Part shown: piece after piece, positions 52,503 to 61,031 of the stretch
How positions within the stretch are numbered: position 1 is the stretch's first letter
Layout: every line of letters begins with the position of its first letter
NCBI RefSeq assembly: GCF_000263635.1
Contig: NZ_ADEV01000008.1
Span: forward strand, 40,807-104,806
Source of the DNA: Gardnerella greenwoodii 00703Dmash
GTDB taxonomy: Bacteria > Actinomycetota > Actinomycetes > Actinomycetales > Bifidobacteriaceae
Direction: 5' to 3'
DNA: 64,000 nt
Position numbers and translations under genes: made by a program
The notes under the pieces: model-generated
Told to the model about the DNA's origin: nothing
What the model saw: only the letters and a program-made list of their open reading frames with translations
The model's database searches: none

Positions 52503-53401
52503 AACACTACTAGCCTCCTTTTCGTTAACACGACTCTGTATCAAATGATTATAAAACAGACTATTAAGTAAACAAGATCTCCTATTCGCTCTGATTACTG
52601 TAATAATCTTAATAAATATATTACTTTTTCGTACTAATTTGTCTAGATTATCGACACTAATTTCTTCATTTACTAGCAAACTATACTCTTTCATAAACAG
52701 CAAGGTTCACAAAGCCAGAAGAACCAACATAATAGCGCACGTTTAACACCTCCAACAATATTCCCTCATAAACGAAGCAATCACCTGCAAATCTTCACCC
52801 TCATAATACTCAACAAGCAACTTCTTAAACTCAGGAACATTATTTTCTGGAATAACCAACAAGCCCCTACCATGAGAAATCAAACAGTGTAGGGAACTTT
52901 TTTACAATTTTTACACCGATTTGTTCCCCAAAATATAAGCAACTAGAGCGCACAACCACTCGACAGAAGAATAGCAAAAAATCACATCTAGAATCTCGAG
53001 AAGTGAGCTTAAATCCACCACACACTAAACCTTTTAACATTTAGTCCTTACAGCCATATTTCTAAACAAAGCCAATCGTCGGAATGAAAGTTCGCCAATC
53101 GTCGGAATGAAAGTTCGCCATCGGCTTTCTATTCGAGTCACTTTGCGTCAGAGTTTTGCGCATTTTTGCAGATTCTCTAGGCAGCGAAGTTTGCCACCCA
53201 AAAGGGCCAATTACAAAAAGGAGCTCTAATAAACACATACCGCAAACTGTTTGCCTATATCCCACAGTTTTAAGGGTTTGGCTAGTAAAAAACAACGCTG
53301 TTACGGCTTATAAATGGTTTAATTCCGCTCTTCTATCAAGGAAATGTAAAAGGCAATATATTAAATTAAACTGTCGTTCATGCATGCTGCACAAGATTAA
53401 T
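52503..53401. other. Gene-poor stretch of remnants and repeats
   Basis: About 900 bp. At 52743-52880 the minus strand keeps an unopened frame reading GLLVIPENNVPEFKKLLVEY and LQVIASFMREYCWR to a stop, the 3' end of an unidentified gene (possibly Fic-family). It is cut by the GGGAAC hairpin repeat copy 2 (52888-52956). The 44351-type block (52972-53080), two 23-bp units (53070-53115) and a DUF4143 start fragment (53120-53188: IGFLFESLCVRVLRIFADSL) follow. Nothing is supported between 53200 and 53401. Confidence 0.65.
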
Positions 53402-54802
53402 TCATATGTTCTGCGGTATCGTTAGAGAGACCTTAAGCCCACCATGTTTGCTTTTACTTATATCAACCGTTCCGTTATGAGAGCTAATAATCTGCTGAAC
53501 AATTAGCAGACCCAAACCATGCCGCTGTTCTGCAGTACTTGTATCGCAAATCATATAGTGCGGTGCATGATTAAGCTTTTCGATTTTTTCATCTGAAGCA
53601 CCTATACCATTATCCTCAACACAAATAATACAATTGTTATTATTTGCAGCAACGGATACATAAATCGTACACCCATTTTCATTATGAGATATGCTGTTCT
53701 GAATAAGATTAGATATTGCTCGTTTTAATAAATCTTTGTCTACATTAATATTGCAAACAGTCAATTTAGCACCTGTTTCCCACTTAATCGAAAACTCATC
53801 TTGCATACCCATATTCATAAAGTCCACAACAACTTGCCTAACAACAGCAACAACATTTTCTTCTTTTTTCATAATTGGTTGCATATTGTATTCAAGTTTT
53901 GAAGCCAGATTGAGGTCATTAATCAAATTCTTCATTCTTGCACTTTGCTTAATAATCATCGTCGCTTTTTTACGATCTTCTTGCGAAATATGGAGAGAAT
54001 TTTCTAACTGTCCTGCATACCCCATAACCATAGATAACGGAGTACGAATATCATGTGAAACTCCAGCTATCCAATTCGCTCTTGCAGTCTCCTTTTTTCT
54101 CAATTGTTCTTTTTGTATTTGCAAAATATCGGAAGCAGAATTTATGTTAGATGAAATTTCTGAAAGTGCTCCTGTTTCTGGAATATGCACGCTTTCTCCA
54201 CTAGATAAACGTTGTATCCCTTTTGTAATAGGATTAATTGATTTTAGTAGTTTTATATTAGCTATTAAATAAATTCCAAGAATCAGCAAAATGTTGATAA
54301 ATAATACGCTTAAAACAATCTGTGGAAAATTTGAGATTAAACTGTAGTTCCAACTTGGTCGCATATGTTTCCAAAAGCTTTTATGCGGAAATCCGACTAC
54401 AACAACTCCATTCTTATTATCACCCGTGTAAGTTGGATAACCATCAATATAACCAACGCTCAAATTAGCTATATCAGACAAAGTATAATCGTTTGGAATA
54501 GTTGCAGGAACGTCTTTTGTTTTCCATACTACTCTTAACGTATTATTATCAATCAAAATTGCCCATGCGCCAGAATTTGTCAATTTGGAAGACATATTTT
54601 TTGATAATGCATAATCCCCACTTGCGGATAATTGTAATGCTTTTCCCGTCTCTTTTGCTATACTATAAGGGGACATCTCTTTATCGGGTGTGTAATTCCC
54701 TATAAGTATAACAAACGCAATAATATTCATTAATACTACGAGCACAGAGCTTAGTAGAAAAATACCTATAAAACGTTGTATTAGTTTTGGTATGCTTTTC
54801 AT
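53402..54802 (-). CDS. Sensor histidine kinase
   Basis: A 466-residue membrane kinase: helix 1 at about 10-33, an extracellular domain of about 120 residues (YTPDKEMSPYSIAKETGKA through NYSLISNF), helix 2 (IVLSVLFINILLILGIYLIANI), a HAMP-like stretch, HisKA with the phospho-His in GVSHDIRTPLSMVMGYAGQLE, and HATPase_c with NLIQNSISHNENGCTI, ICVEDNGIGASDEKI and HGLGLLIVQQI. The partner regulator ends 6 bp upstream. It matches lantibiotic-responsive kinases (CprK/NsrK-like), fitting the divergent LanFEG genes. Confidence 0.92.
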   Translation of the reverse strand: MKSIPKLIQRFIGIFLLSSVLVVLMNIIAFVILIGNYTPDKEMSPYSIAKETGKALQLSASGDYALSKNMSSKLTNSGAWAILIDNNTLRVVWKTKDVPATIPNDYTLSDIANLSVGYIDGYPTYTGDNKNGVVVVGFPHKSFWKHMRPSWNYSLISNFPQIVLSVLFINILLILGIYLIANIKLLKSINPITKGIQRLSSGESVHIPETGALSEISSNINSASDILQIQKEQLRKKETARANWIAGVSHDIRTPLSMVMGYAGQLENSLHISQEDRKKATMIIKQSARMKNLINDLNLASKLEYNMQPIMKKEENVVAVVRQVVVDFMNMGMQDEFSIKWETGAKLTVCNINVDKDLLKRAISNLIQNSISHNENGCTIYVSVAANNNNCIICVEDNGIGASDEKIEKLNHAPHYMICDTSTAEQRHGLGLLIVQQIISSHNGTVDISKSKHGGLKVSLTIPQNI

Positions 54803-54808
54803 TCTGCT

Positions 54809-55510
54809 TTACTCCACAATCAGCTTGTATCCTAAACCTTTTACTGTTACCAATGAAACAGGCTGCGATGGATTGAGTTCTATTTTTTCTCTGATACGAC
54901 GTATATGCGCCATTAAAGAATTTTCATATCCAAAAGGATTATCACCCCATGCAGCTTCACATAACGCGTCAATTGTTACGATACGTCCCGCATTTCTATA
55001 TAAAGCAGAAAGCAAATCGTGTTCTTTGGCTGTAAGCGGAATATGTTCGTTATTTTTTATTACTTGGGCAGAAGAAAAATCAATCTGACTATTTTCCAGT
55101 TTAACAACAGGATTTTCACTCTTATAGCTTCGTCTTAAAATTGCCATAATGCGAAAAGTTAGCTCTTTTGGAAGAAAAGGCTTTACAATATAATCGTCTG
55201 CTCCTAAGTCAAATCCCTTAAACTTATCTTCATCCTCACCACAAGCAGTAAGAAACAAAACAGGACAATCACTATACTGTTTTAACTGCTCCATTAACTC
55301 AAATCCATTACCGTCAGGGAGCATAACATCAAGTATTGCTAATTCTGGACGTAATGTTTGTGTTGCTTCTACGGCATCTTTCATGCTTTTTGCAGTAGTT
55401 ATATTATGAAAACCGTATTCATTTAATATGGATACAACCATATCTAAAAGTTCCTGCTCGTCATCAACAAGCAGAAGATGCTTGTTCAACAAATAATCAT
55501 TCCGATTCAT
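54809..55510 (-). CDS. OmpR-family response regulator
   Basis: A 233-residue regulator. The receiver domain is HLLLVDDEQELLDMVVSILNE..., with phospho-Asp in AILDVMLPDGNGFELM and Lys in DDYIVKPFLPKELTFR. The C-terminal winged helix has LTAKEHDLLSALYRNAGRIVTIDALCEAAW and YENSLMAHIRRIREKIE. The ATG at 55510 has an AGGGGG site; longer in-frame reading upstream is not homologous. It precedes the kinase on the same strand and should control the divergent ABC genes through repeats at 55571-55590. Confidence 0.93.
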   Translation of the reverse strand: MNRNDYLLNKHLLLVDDEQELLDMVVSILNEYGFHNITTAKSMKDAVEATQTLRPELAILDVMLPDGNGFELMEQLKQYSDCPVLFLTACGEDEDKFKGFDLGADDYIVKPFLPKELTFRIMAILRRSYKSENPVVKLENSQIDFSSAQVIKNNEHIPLTAKEHDLLSALYRNAGRIVTIDALCEAAWGDNPFGYENSLMAHIRRIREKIELNPSQPVSLVTVKGLGYKLIVE

Positions 55511-55570
55511 GTAGCGCCCCCTAACATATATTATGCCATGTGAATATTCATTTTTTGACCTCGCATAAAA

Positions 55571-55590
55571 ATGTAAGGTAGATGTAAGGT
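55571..55590. promoter_or_regulatory. Direct repeat, probable response-regulator site
   Basis: ATGTAAGGT occurs at 55571-55579 and 55582-55590, an 11-bp period, one helical turn. OmpR-type regulators bind such repeats just upstream of the -35 region. The site lies between the divergent regulator and ABC operon. Confidence 0.65.
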
Positions 55591-55649
55591 GAAGAGAATG
55601 TTGTAGAAAGGTTGACGCAATATCATAAATCCTGAAAGGAGATATTGCC

Positions 55650-56414
55650 ATGAACAATATTGTTACAACAGAACATTTAACAAAAAAATATAAATCATTT
55701 ATTGCTGTTAACGATGTCTCACTCCATATTCGCAAAGGTAGCATTTATGGCTTTCTTGGACCGAATGGAGCTGGAAAATCTACAACAATGAAAATGCTCC
55801 TAGGACTTACAGCTCCAACAAAAGGCGTATTTACAATCGACGGAAAGCGGTTTCCTGCTGACCGCATACCTATTTTGAAAGAAATAGGCTCGTTTATTGA
55901 ATCACCATCTTTCTATGCAAATCTAACAGGTAGAGAAAATCTTGACATTATACGTCGCATTTTAGAACTACCTAAGAGTGCAGTTGATGACGCATTAGAA
56001 TTAGTAGGTCTTTCCGAGTTTGGAGACCGTCTTGCAAAAAAATATTCGCTTGGCATGAAACAAAGGCTTGGTCTTGCTGGAGCATTGCTTGGTAGACCAC
56101 CTATTTTGATTTTAGATGAGCCAACAAATGGACTCGATCCATCTGGTATACACGAAATCCGAAATCTGATTAAGTCACTGCCAGATCTTTACGATTGCAC
56201 GATTCTTATTTCTTCTCATATGCTATCCGAAATTGAGCTTATTGCAGATGATATTGGAATACTTAATCACGGACACTTGTTATTTGAAGGTAGTTTAGAT
56301 GAACTACGACATCATGCATTACAATCTGGTTTTGCTTCCGACAATTTGGAAGATATGTTCCTATCCATGATTGATGAAGACAATAAGATCAGGAAGCAGA
56401 GTGCAAGACTATGA
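55650..56414 (+). CDS. Lantibiotic-immunity-type ABC transporter ATPase (LanF/BcrA-like)
   Basis: A 254-residue ATPase: Walker A GPNGAGKSTTMKM, signature YSLGMKQRLGLAGALLG, Walker B ILILDEPTNGLD, H-loop LISSHMLSEIE. The sequence follows the LanF/BcrA pattern closely (TEHLTKKYKSFIAVNDVSLHIRKGSIYGFLGP). A AAAGGAG site precedes the ATG. It overlaps the next gene by 4 bp and should power expulsion of lantibiotics or related peptides from the membrane. Confidence 0.93.
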   Translation: MNNIVTTEHLTKKYKSFIAVNDVSLHIRKGSIYGFLGPNGAGKSTTMKMLLGLTAPTKGVFTIDGKRFPADRIPILKEIGSFIESPSFYANLTGRENLDIIRRILELPKSAVDDALELVGLSEFGDRLAKKYSLGMKQRLGLAGALLGRPPILILDEPTNGLDPSGIHEIRNLIKSLPDLYDCTILISSHMLSEIELIADDIGILNHGHLLFEGSLDELRHHALQSGFASDNLEDMFLSMIDEDNKIRKQSARL

Positions 56415-57136
56415 AAACGCTTGTAACCGAACTCAAAAAATGCAAGAGGACTGGCTTTATAGCTCTTATGATTGCTATTGGCGTTATGGGAGCAGCGTAC
56501 GCTTTTGTAAATTTCATTGTGCGAAAAAATACATTATTAAACCTGCCTTTAGCTCCTATGGATATTCTTCTTACACAGCTTTACGGCATGATTATGGTGT
56601 TAAACATGTTCGGCATAATAGTCGCCGCATGCATTATCTACAACATGGAATTTAAAGGAAATGCAGTAAAAAAGATGCATATGCTTCCTATGAGTGTTCC
56701 AACTATGTACCTATGCAAATTTATGTTGCTGACCGTTCTGTTACTAATCGCTATTTGCATACAAAATTTAGCACTTGCAAAAATCGGTGTAACAGATTTG
56801 CCACAAGGCACGTTTAATGTAAGTACTCTTATATCTTTTGCCGCATATTCATTTATTACGTCAATGCCTGTATTGTCCTTTATGATTTTTGTATCATCAC
56901 GATTTGAAAACATGTGGGTGACGCTTGGAATTGGTGTAGCAGGATTTTTAAGCGGCATGGCATTGGCTTCGTCAGACATCGTGCTTTTTATGGCATCACC
57001 TTTTATCGTTATGTTAAAACCAGCAGTTGCCATGAGCGCGCAGCCTAATATTACGGTCGTAATCGTATCAATAGTTGAAACACTTCTGTTTTTATGTTCT
57101 GGATTGTGGGCAGCTAAGAAGCTGCACTACGAATAA
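56411..57136 (+). CDS. Lantibiotic-immunity ABC permease (LanE-like)
   Basis: A 241-residue ABC-2 permease with six helices: TELKKCKRTGFIALMIAIGVMGAAYAFVNF opens it, and YNMEFKGNAVKKMHMLPMSVPTMYLCKFMLL is the loop region shared with NisE/CprB-type permeases. Overlaps the ATPase gene by 4 bp (ATGA). Pairs with the next permease. Confidence 0.9.
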   Translation: MKTLVTELKKCKRTGFIALMIAIGVMGAAYAFVNFIVRKNTLLNLPLAPMDILLTQLYGMIMVLNMFGIIVAACIIYNMEFKGNAVKKMHMLPMSVPTMYLCKFMLLTVLLLIAICIQNLALAKIGVTDLPQGTFNVSTLISFAAYSFITSMPVLSFMIFVSSRFENMWVTLGIGVAGFLSGMALASSDIVLFMASPFIVMLKPAVAMSAQPNITVVIVSIVETLLFLCSGLWAAKKLHYE

Positions 57137-57143
57137 GGAGATT

Positions 57144-57914
57144 ATGAAAATGAGATTTTTTGAACTTCTTAAAATTGAATTTAAGAAAGTAAAGCGGAGT
57201 AAAATTGTTCCTTTGATTTTTATTGCACCGCTAATTGTGGTTGGATCTGGTGTAGCAAGTCTGCATAGATACTTCACTCCAGAATATACACACGCGTGGG
57301 CTGCTATGTTTATTCAAAGCGCATTAGTCTACTCATATTATCTGCTTCCGCTTAGTATGATTGTTATTTGCGTGATGATTGCAGGACGTGAAACAAGCAA
57401 TAACGGCATATTAAAAATGTTGGCTCTGCCTGTTAGCAGATACGCGATTTCTGCTGCAAAATTTTGCGTACTGTTATTTTATTTGCTTATGGAAATGGTT
57501 GTATTTTTCGCAGTATTCGTTATAGCAGGATTGTTTGCAACCAGTAGCACAGGCGTTACAGAAACGTTACCAATTATGTATCTACTAAAATGGTGTTTAG
57601 ATCTGTTTTTGACTATGATTCCAAGCGTAATAGTCATGTGGGCGATTACTGTGCTTTTTGAAAAGTCAATGTTATCCGTTGGATTAAATATACTTCTTGT
57701 AATTCCTGGCGTATTAATAGCAAATACTCCACTTTGGATAGTTTATCCTTATTGTTACAGCGGATATATGGTTTCCCGCTCTCTACATGCCGTTACTTCA
57801 ACTGGACTAGGGAACGGATTTAATCTTATCCCATTTTTGCCATGTGCAATTGCAATATCTGTGTTCGTATTTTTGATTGCAATAACACAATTTGGTAAAA
57901 AAGAGATGAGATAA
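57144..57914 (+). CDS. Lantibiotic-immunity ABC permease (LanG-like)
   Basis: A 256-residue permease with six helices: FFELLKIEFKKVKRSKIVPLIFIAPLIVVGSG at the start, GRETSNNGILKMLALPVSRYAISAAKF (the conserved loop), and a late PLWIVYPYCYSGYMVSR segment. The ATG at 57144 follows AAGGAG, 7 bp after the preceding stop; an in-frame start inside the upstream gene is not used. The three ABC genes and the two-component pair together form an inducible peptide-resistance unit as in cprABC-cprRK. Confidence 0.9.
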   Translation: MKMRFFELLKIEFKKVKRSKIVPLIFIAPLIVVGSGVASLHRYFTPEYTHAWAAMFIQSALVYSYYLLPLSMIVICVMIAGRETSNNGILKMLALPVSRYAISAAKFCVLLFYLLMEMVVFFAVFVIAGLFATSSTGVTETLPIMYLLKWCLDLFLTMIPSVIVMWAITVLFEKSMLSVGLNILLVIPGVLIANTPLWIVYPYCYSGYMVSRSLHAVTSTGLGNGFNLIPFLPCAIAISVFVFLIAITQFGKKEMR

Positions 57915-57962
57915 CAATGGATACTAAATAACAATGCAGCGAAATAACAAATATAGACGTGA

Positions 57963-58113
57963 TTAGCAAAAGCGCACCCAGCTAATCTGCGCTTGGCATC
58001 ATTTACAGTGCTCTCAATCTACATTGAGAGCACTCGTAGTATTTATACACTTTTTTTAGTGCACACTATGGATAGTGGGCGCACCTTTTAACGATAGGAA
58101 AAGCTATCGTTAA
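57963..58113. repeat. MITE copy, left-truncated
   Basis: About 150 bp aligned with the right three quarters of the 47712-47916 element, sharing ACAGTGCTCT, TACATTGAGAGCACTCGTAG and TATTTATACAC and ending in TTTAACGATAGG/CTATCGTTAAA hairpin. The left end and terminal GGTTTAAT are lost or mutated. The rest of 57915-58272 holds only a terminator. Confidence 0.8.
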
Positions 58114-58186
58114 AAAGTTTGAGAATCTATTTTCTACAAAACAATTTTTTATTCTGGTAGAAAATTAAAGCACCTTTTTGCAATAA

Positions 58187-58221
58187 TCCCAAAAGTTAGA
58201 TTTTTGGTCCAACTTTTGGGA
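58187..58221. terminator. Hairpin after the MerR gene
   Basis: TCCCAAAAGTT (58187-58197) and AACTTTTGGGA (58211-58221) pair perfectly over 11 bp. The loop is T-rich. No long T-run follows on either strand, so termination is likely but not certain. Confidence 0.6.
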
Positions 58222-58272
58222 GCATTACATTAGTTAATTAGGTGTTTTTAATCAATAACTCGATTATAAAAC

Positions 58273-58998
58273 TTACTTGCAATAATATTCGATTGCCTTG
58301 TTGACAAATACTGATGTCCCTTCGCCTGCAAACGCATCTATATTTTTCGTAAAATCACCACCAGAAGCATACATCTTCCCAAGTCCGGATAAAATCTCAT
58401 TCGAGCACTTATAGAAATTAGCTGTAATAAAGTCCTGCAGTTTCTTTACCAAAGCCTGAACTTCAACTGAATCGCTGGGTTGTGATTTTACCTTGCCAAA
58501 TTCTGCAAAAATCAGCATGAGTTGTTTATGGAGCATTTTTGTTTCCTCACTGTTTCTCCTTTTTTCTTTAGCTTCAAATTCCTTGAATTCCGGTGTATCT
58601 TCCCAATACTCTTTTGCCTGTTTGGCATACTCATCAATTTTGCTTGTGTCAAATGCTGTAAAGTTCATATAGTTACCTCCTAATGCTTTTAATCCCTTTG
58701 CAAAAAGAATTAAATTTTCCAAATGCTCTTTTTTCAGGATTAATAATTTGATTTGTTGTTCCAGTGCTAAATCTTTGTCGAAATGCTCACTGGTTATTAT
58801 TTCTTTAATTTCTTTGAGCGGAAATTCCAAAGCTTTAAACAGCAAAATGGATTGTAGTACCTTTAGATCCTCATCACCATACAACCTATATCCTGACTCC
58901 GAATAAGCGGACGGTTTTAACAAACCGATTTTGTCGTAATACTGAAGAGTACGAATACTAATTCCTGCTATCTTGCTGACTTCATTCACTGTTTTCAC
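58273..58998 (-). CDS. MerR-family regulator with TipAS domain
   Basis: A 241-residue TipAL-like protein. N-terminal MerR HTH (VNEVSKIAGISIRTLQYYDKIGLLKPSAYSESGYRLYGDEDLKVLQSILLFKALEFPLKEIKEII), coiled-coil dimerisation (about 70-110), C-terminal TipAS antibiotic-binding domain (EYWEDTPEFKEFEAK, FITANFYKCSNEILSGLGKMYASGGDFTKNIDAFAGEGTSVFVNKAIEYY). TipAS domains bind thiopeptides and similar molecules and activate efflux genes. No obvious target gene is adjacent. Its position next to the lantibiotic-immunity unit suits an antibiotic-response island. Confidence 0.93.
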   Translation of the reverse strand: MKTVNEVSKIAGISIRTLQYYDKIGLLKPSAYSESGYRLYGDEDLKVLQSILLFKALEFPLKEIKEIITSEHFDKDLALEQQIKLLILKKEHLENLILFAKGLKALGGNYMNFTAFDTSKIDEYAKQAKEYWEDTPEFKEFEAKEKRRNSEETKMLHKQLMLIFAEFGKVKSQPSDSVEVQALVKKLQDFITANFYKCSNEILSGLGKMYASGGDFTKNIDAFAGEGTSVFVNKAIEYYCK

Positions 58999-59265
58999 TA
59001 TCTCACCTCCTTCCTTATCACTAGAATAAAGTATTACGCAACGTCATAGTCAAGTATTTTAGTCAAGTATTTTTGCTAGCGTTGTCGTCTAATGCTCAAC
59101 CTAAGACTGTTGTATTTATACAGCTTCAATCGACAAACCATGAGTTCCGATTGACACCTGTCACGTCTTTTCTGAGTTAATAGTTATGACGTAGATTTGA
59201 AATACTTAGGATTTATTTATCCTAAAATATATGCTATAATTCTCCTAAAAATGGAGGTTCTTGAT

Positions 59266-59514
59266 ATGAATGTAAATACAGACACACTTGTTTCTATTTC
59301 CGAAGCAAATCAAAACTTCTCAAAGGTTGCTCGTCTTGTCGATAAATACGGCTCAGCTGTAATACTAAAAAACAACTCTCCGCGCTATGTGATTTTAGAG
59401 TTTCCTAAAGCCAAAACTGAAAAAGTTACTGTTCCAGCAGACGATGAAGTTATGGCTTTATCAAACATGTTCATCAAAAAGAACAAAAAAGTCTATGAGG
59501 AACTTGCCAAATGA
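59266..59514 (+). CDS. Phd/YefM family antitoxin
   Basis: An 82-residue antitoxin: VNTDTLVSISEANQNFSKVARLVDKYGSAVILKNNSPRYVILEF is the DNA-binding N-terminus. The C-terminus (DDEVMALSNMFIKKNKKVYEELAK) would bind a Fic/Doc-type toxin, the usual partner. None follows; only a short frame (59495-59602) is present. A TGGAGG site lies before the ATG. Confidence 0.9.
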   Translation: MNVNTDTLVSISEANQNFSKVARLVDKYGSAVILKNNSPRYVILEFPKAKTEKVTVPADDEVMALSNMFIKKNKKVYEELAK

Positions 59515-59602
59515 AGAACTGATCGATATTATTCTCAAAGTTGCATCAGGCAAAGCAAATGAAAATGACCTTTACACTTGGATTAAAAACCACCAAGCCT
59601 AA
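59495..59602 (+). CDS. Short reading frame overlapping the phd end
   Basis: 35 residues reading MRNLPNEELIDIILKVASGK and ANENDLYTWIKNHQA, overlapping the phd 3' end in another frame. It has coding character (helical, balanced charges) and could be a small partner, or the remnant or shifted tail of the antitoxin. No ribosome site is evident. Unrecognised. Confidence 0.4.
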   Translation: MRNLPNEELIDIILKVASGKANENDLYTWIKNHQA

Positions 59603-59693
59603 TACTCCAACATTCCGAAGCATTTTTAGAATATGCCAAAACACTATTTCGTGCGACTAGTCACAGTGACAGACATAAAACACCACAACAGTA

Positions 59694-60296
59694 TTACTTC
59701 ACTACAGCTTTCCCATTCAAGCAATGCACAACGTAGCAAGCACATCCACCTGTTTTGAGCCCAATATTAGCCTTCTTCTTATCAGAAACCTCGCTAATAC
59801 CATTCTCACAAACTACTTCAAGACATGCATCCTTAGGTATTTCTCCTTCTAAAACACTCGTACCATTTAACGTATCCACCATGCAAGAAGCAACAACCTT
59901 AACATTATTCGCCACAGCAGAACCATTAAGACACTTTAGAAAAACATCATTCGCCTGAACATTTCTTGCTTCCACCCTGCCGTTATGAACTTCCGCATAA
60001 ATCTTGTCAGCTTTAATATCCGTTACTAGTACTTGATTAGACTCAGCTTCAATCTCACAAAAATCAACACTCTCTGGCAAGGCAACAATGACCTCAGGAC
60101 TGCCTTTAGCAAGCCAACGCAACCAGTAAAAAGCCGACACTTTTTCTGTTTGAACGAGCTTTATACCATCTTGATTTTCTTCAATATGAAATATATCTTT
60201 TTCACAATTAACATAACTAATGCTAAAAGAATCAGCCCTTCTAACCGTTAAGCTAACATCTTTCGTTTTTGCTACAAACTTCCTACTATTCGCCAC
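59694..60296 (-). CDS. DUF4097-type beta-helix protein
   Basis: A 200-residue protein without signal peptide: the repeating short strands with I-x-V-x-x-x-N-G spacing (VLVTDIKADKIYAEVHNGRVEARNVQANDVFLKCLNGSAVANNVKVVASCMVDTLNGTSVLEG) are typical of DUF4097 right-handed beta-helix proteins. Unusually Cys-rich at the end (GGCACYVVHCLNG). Function unknown. A shortened paralogue is at 61570-61908. Usually such proteins pair with membrane partners; the small membrane protein at 60588-60767 is on the same strand. Confidence 0.8.
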   Translation of the reverse strand: MANSRKFVAKTKDVSLTVRRADSFSISYVNCEKDIFHIEENQDGIKLVQTEKVSAFYWLRWLAKGSPEVIVALPESVDFCEIEAESNQVLVTDIKADKIYAEVHNGRVEARNVQANDVFLKCLNGSAVANNVKVVASCMVDTLNGTSVLEGEIPKDACLEVVCENGISEVSDKKKANIGLKTGGCACYVVHCLNGKAVVK

Positions 60297-60587
60297 TTGA
60301 ACAACTCCCTTGTTAAATATCTGGGTTATAGGCCAAAAGGGGCTTACTGGTCACAACTTCTCCCGACGAAAAGGACCAGCCCTGGACTCCCACCGAAGCA
60401 GGTAGCGGAACTGGTCATGTTAGTAACTATGGTAACACGCACCTTTGTCAATCGCGGGTAAGCGGCTAAACAGGACGGACATTGAGCCTGACTTTAAGAT
60501 TCATAAAAAGAAGTGGCTATTACTGACAGAAATCAGTAATAGTCACCCAACGTGAGATATTCAACTATTGACTTGAACCAAACAAAA
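60297..60587. other. High-GC patch and terminator
   Basis: About 60330-60490 is clearly richer in GC than surrounding DNA and unlike it in codon composition. The plus strand keeps a frame VTTSPDEKDQPWTPTEAGSG, then TGHVSNYGNTHLC; the minus strand a 24-codon frame from 60418 (MTSSATCFGGSPGLVLFVGR...). Both may be chance or part of a leader or remnant. A perfect-arm hairpin GTGGCTATTACTGA/TCAGTAATAGTCAC (60513-60546; one mismatch) followed on the minus strand by CTTCTTTTTAT ends the 60588 gene. Confidence 0.55.
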
Positions 60588-60767
60588 TCAATCAGTCTTT
60601 CGAAGGACAGTCTTAAGCGAGATCACTGTGACACCAATAGCAAAAGAGGTAAAACCAATTCTAATAGCAAGTGTGCCACCCCATATTAAGGCAACCAGCA
60701 TCGCGATTAAGGCAACCATCAAGCCGAATGTCGCTACTTCACGGCAAAAACGAACGAGCTTATCCAT
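60588..60767 (-). CDS. Small membrane protein (59 residues)
   Basis: A 59-codon gene: MDKLVRFCREVATFG, then helix 1 (LMVALIAMLVALIWGGT) and helix 2 (IGFTSFAIGVTVISLK), ending LRKTD. The ribosome site CGAGGAGGTG lies 11-16 bases before the ATG and a good terminator follows, so it is very likely expressed. Its base composition matches the high-GC patch beside it. No family recognised. Confidence 0.72.
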   Translation of the reverse strand: MDKLVRFCREVATFGLMVALIAMLVALIWGGTLAIRIGFTSFAIGVTVISLKTVLRKTD

Positions 60768-60917
60768 TCCTTAAACACCTCCTCGTACACATACTAATAA
60801 TCAGGCCTCATTTTAACTTTTGAGCTATATTTTACCACTTCACAGCCTGGGTGCAAAGTGGCGAATCGACTTGCATGAGCGATTAAAACATAATTCGCGA
60901 ATGCACTTCGATTCGCT

Positions 60918-60962
60918 GAGCTTGCTCAAGTTGAAAGCACAGTGTGCTTTCAACGCAAGCGA
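60918..60962. repeat. Second copy of the GTTGAAAGCACA hairpin
   Basis: GAGCTTGCTCA, then GTTGAAAGCACA/TGTGCTTTCAAC (60930-60954), then GCAAGCGA. The same arms and flanks occur at 18742-18786. The outer AGCTTGC/GCAAGC also pair. The remainder of 60768-61031 shows no gene. Confidence 0.82.
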
Positions 60963-61031
60963 AGTACGTTAACATCCTGTTCACTCGACCATAGAGCGTT
61001 GATATCTTCCCTCAAACAGCCAAACTTGAAT

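Noticed and set aside
53156..53425. 89-codon plus-strand frame near the kinase gene
   Set aside because: Its first 15 residues are DUF4143 remnant and the rest has no coding character and runs into the kinase 3' end.
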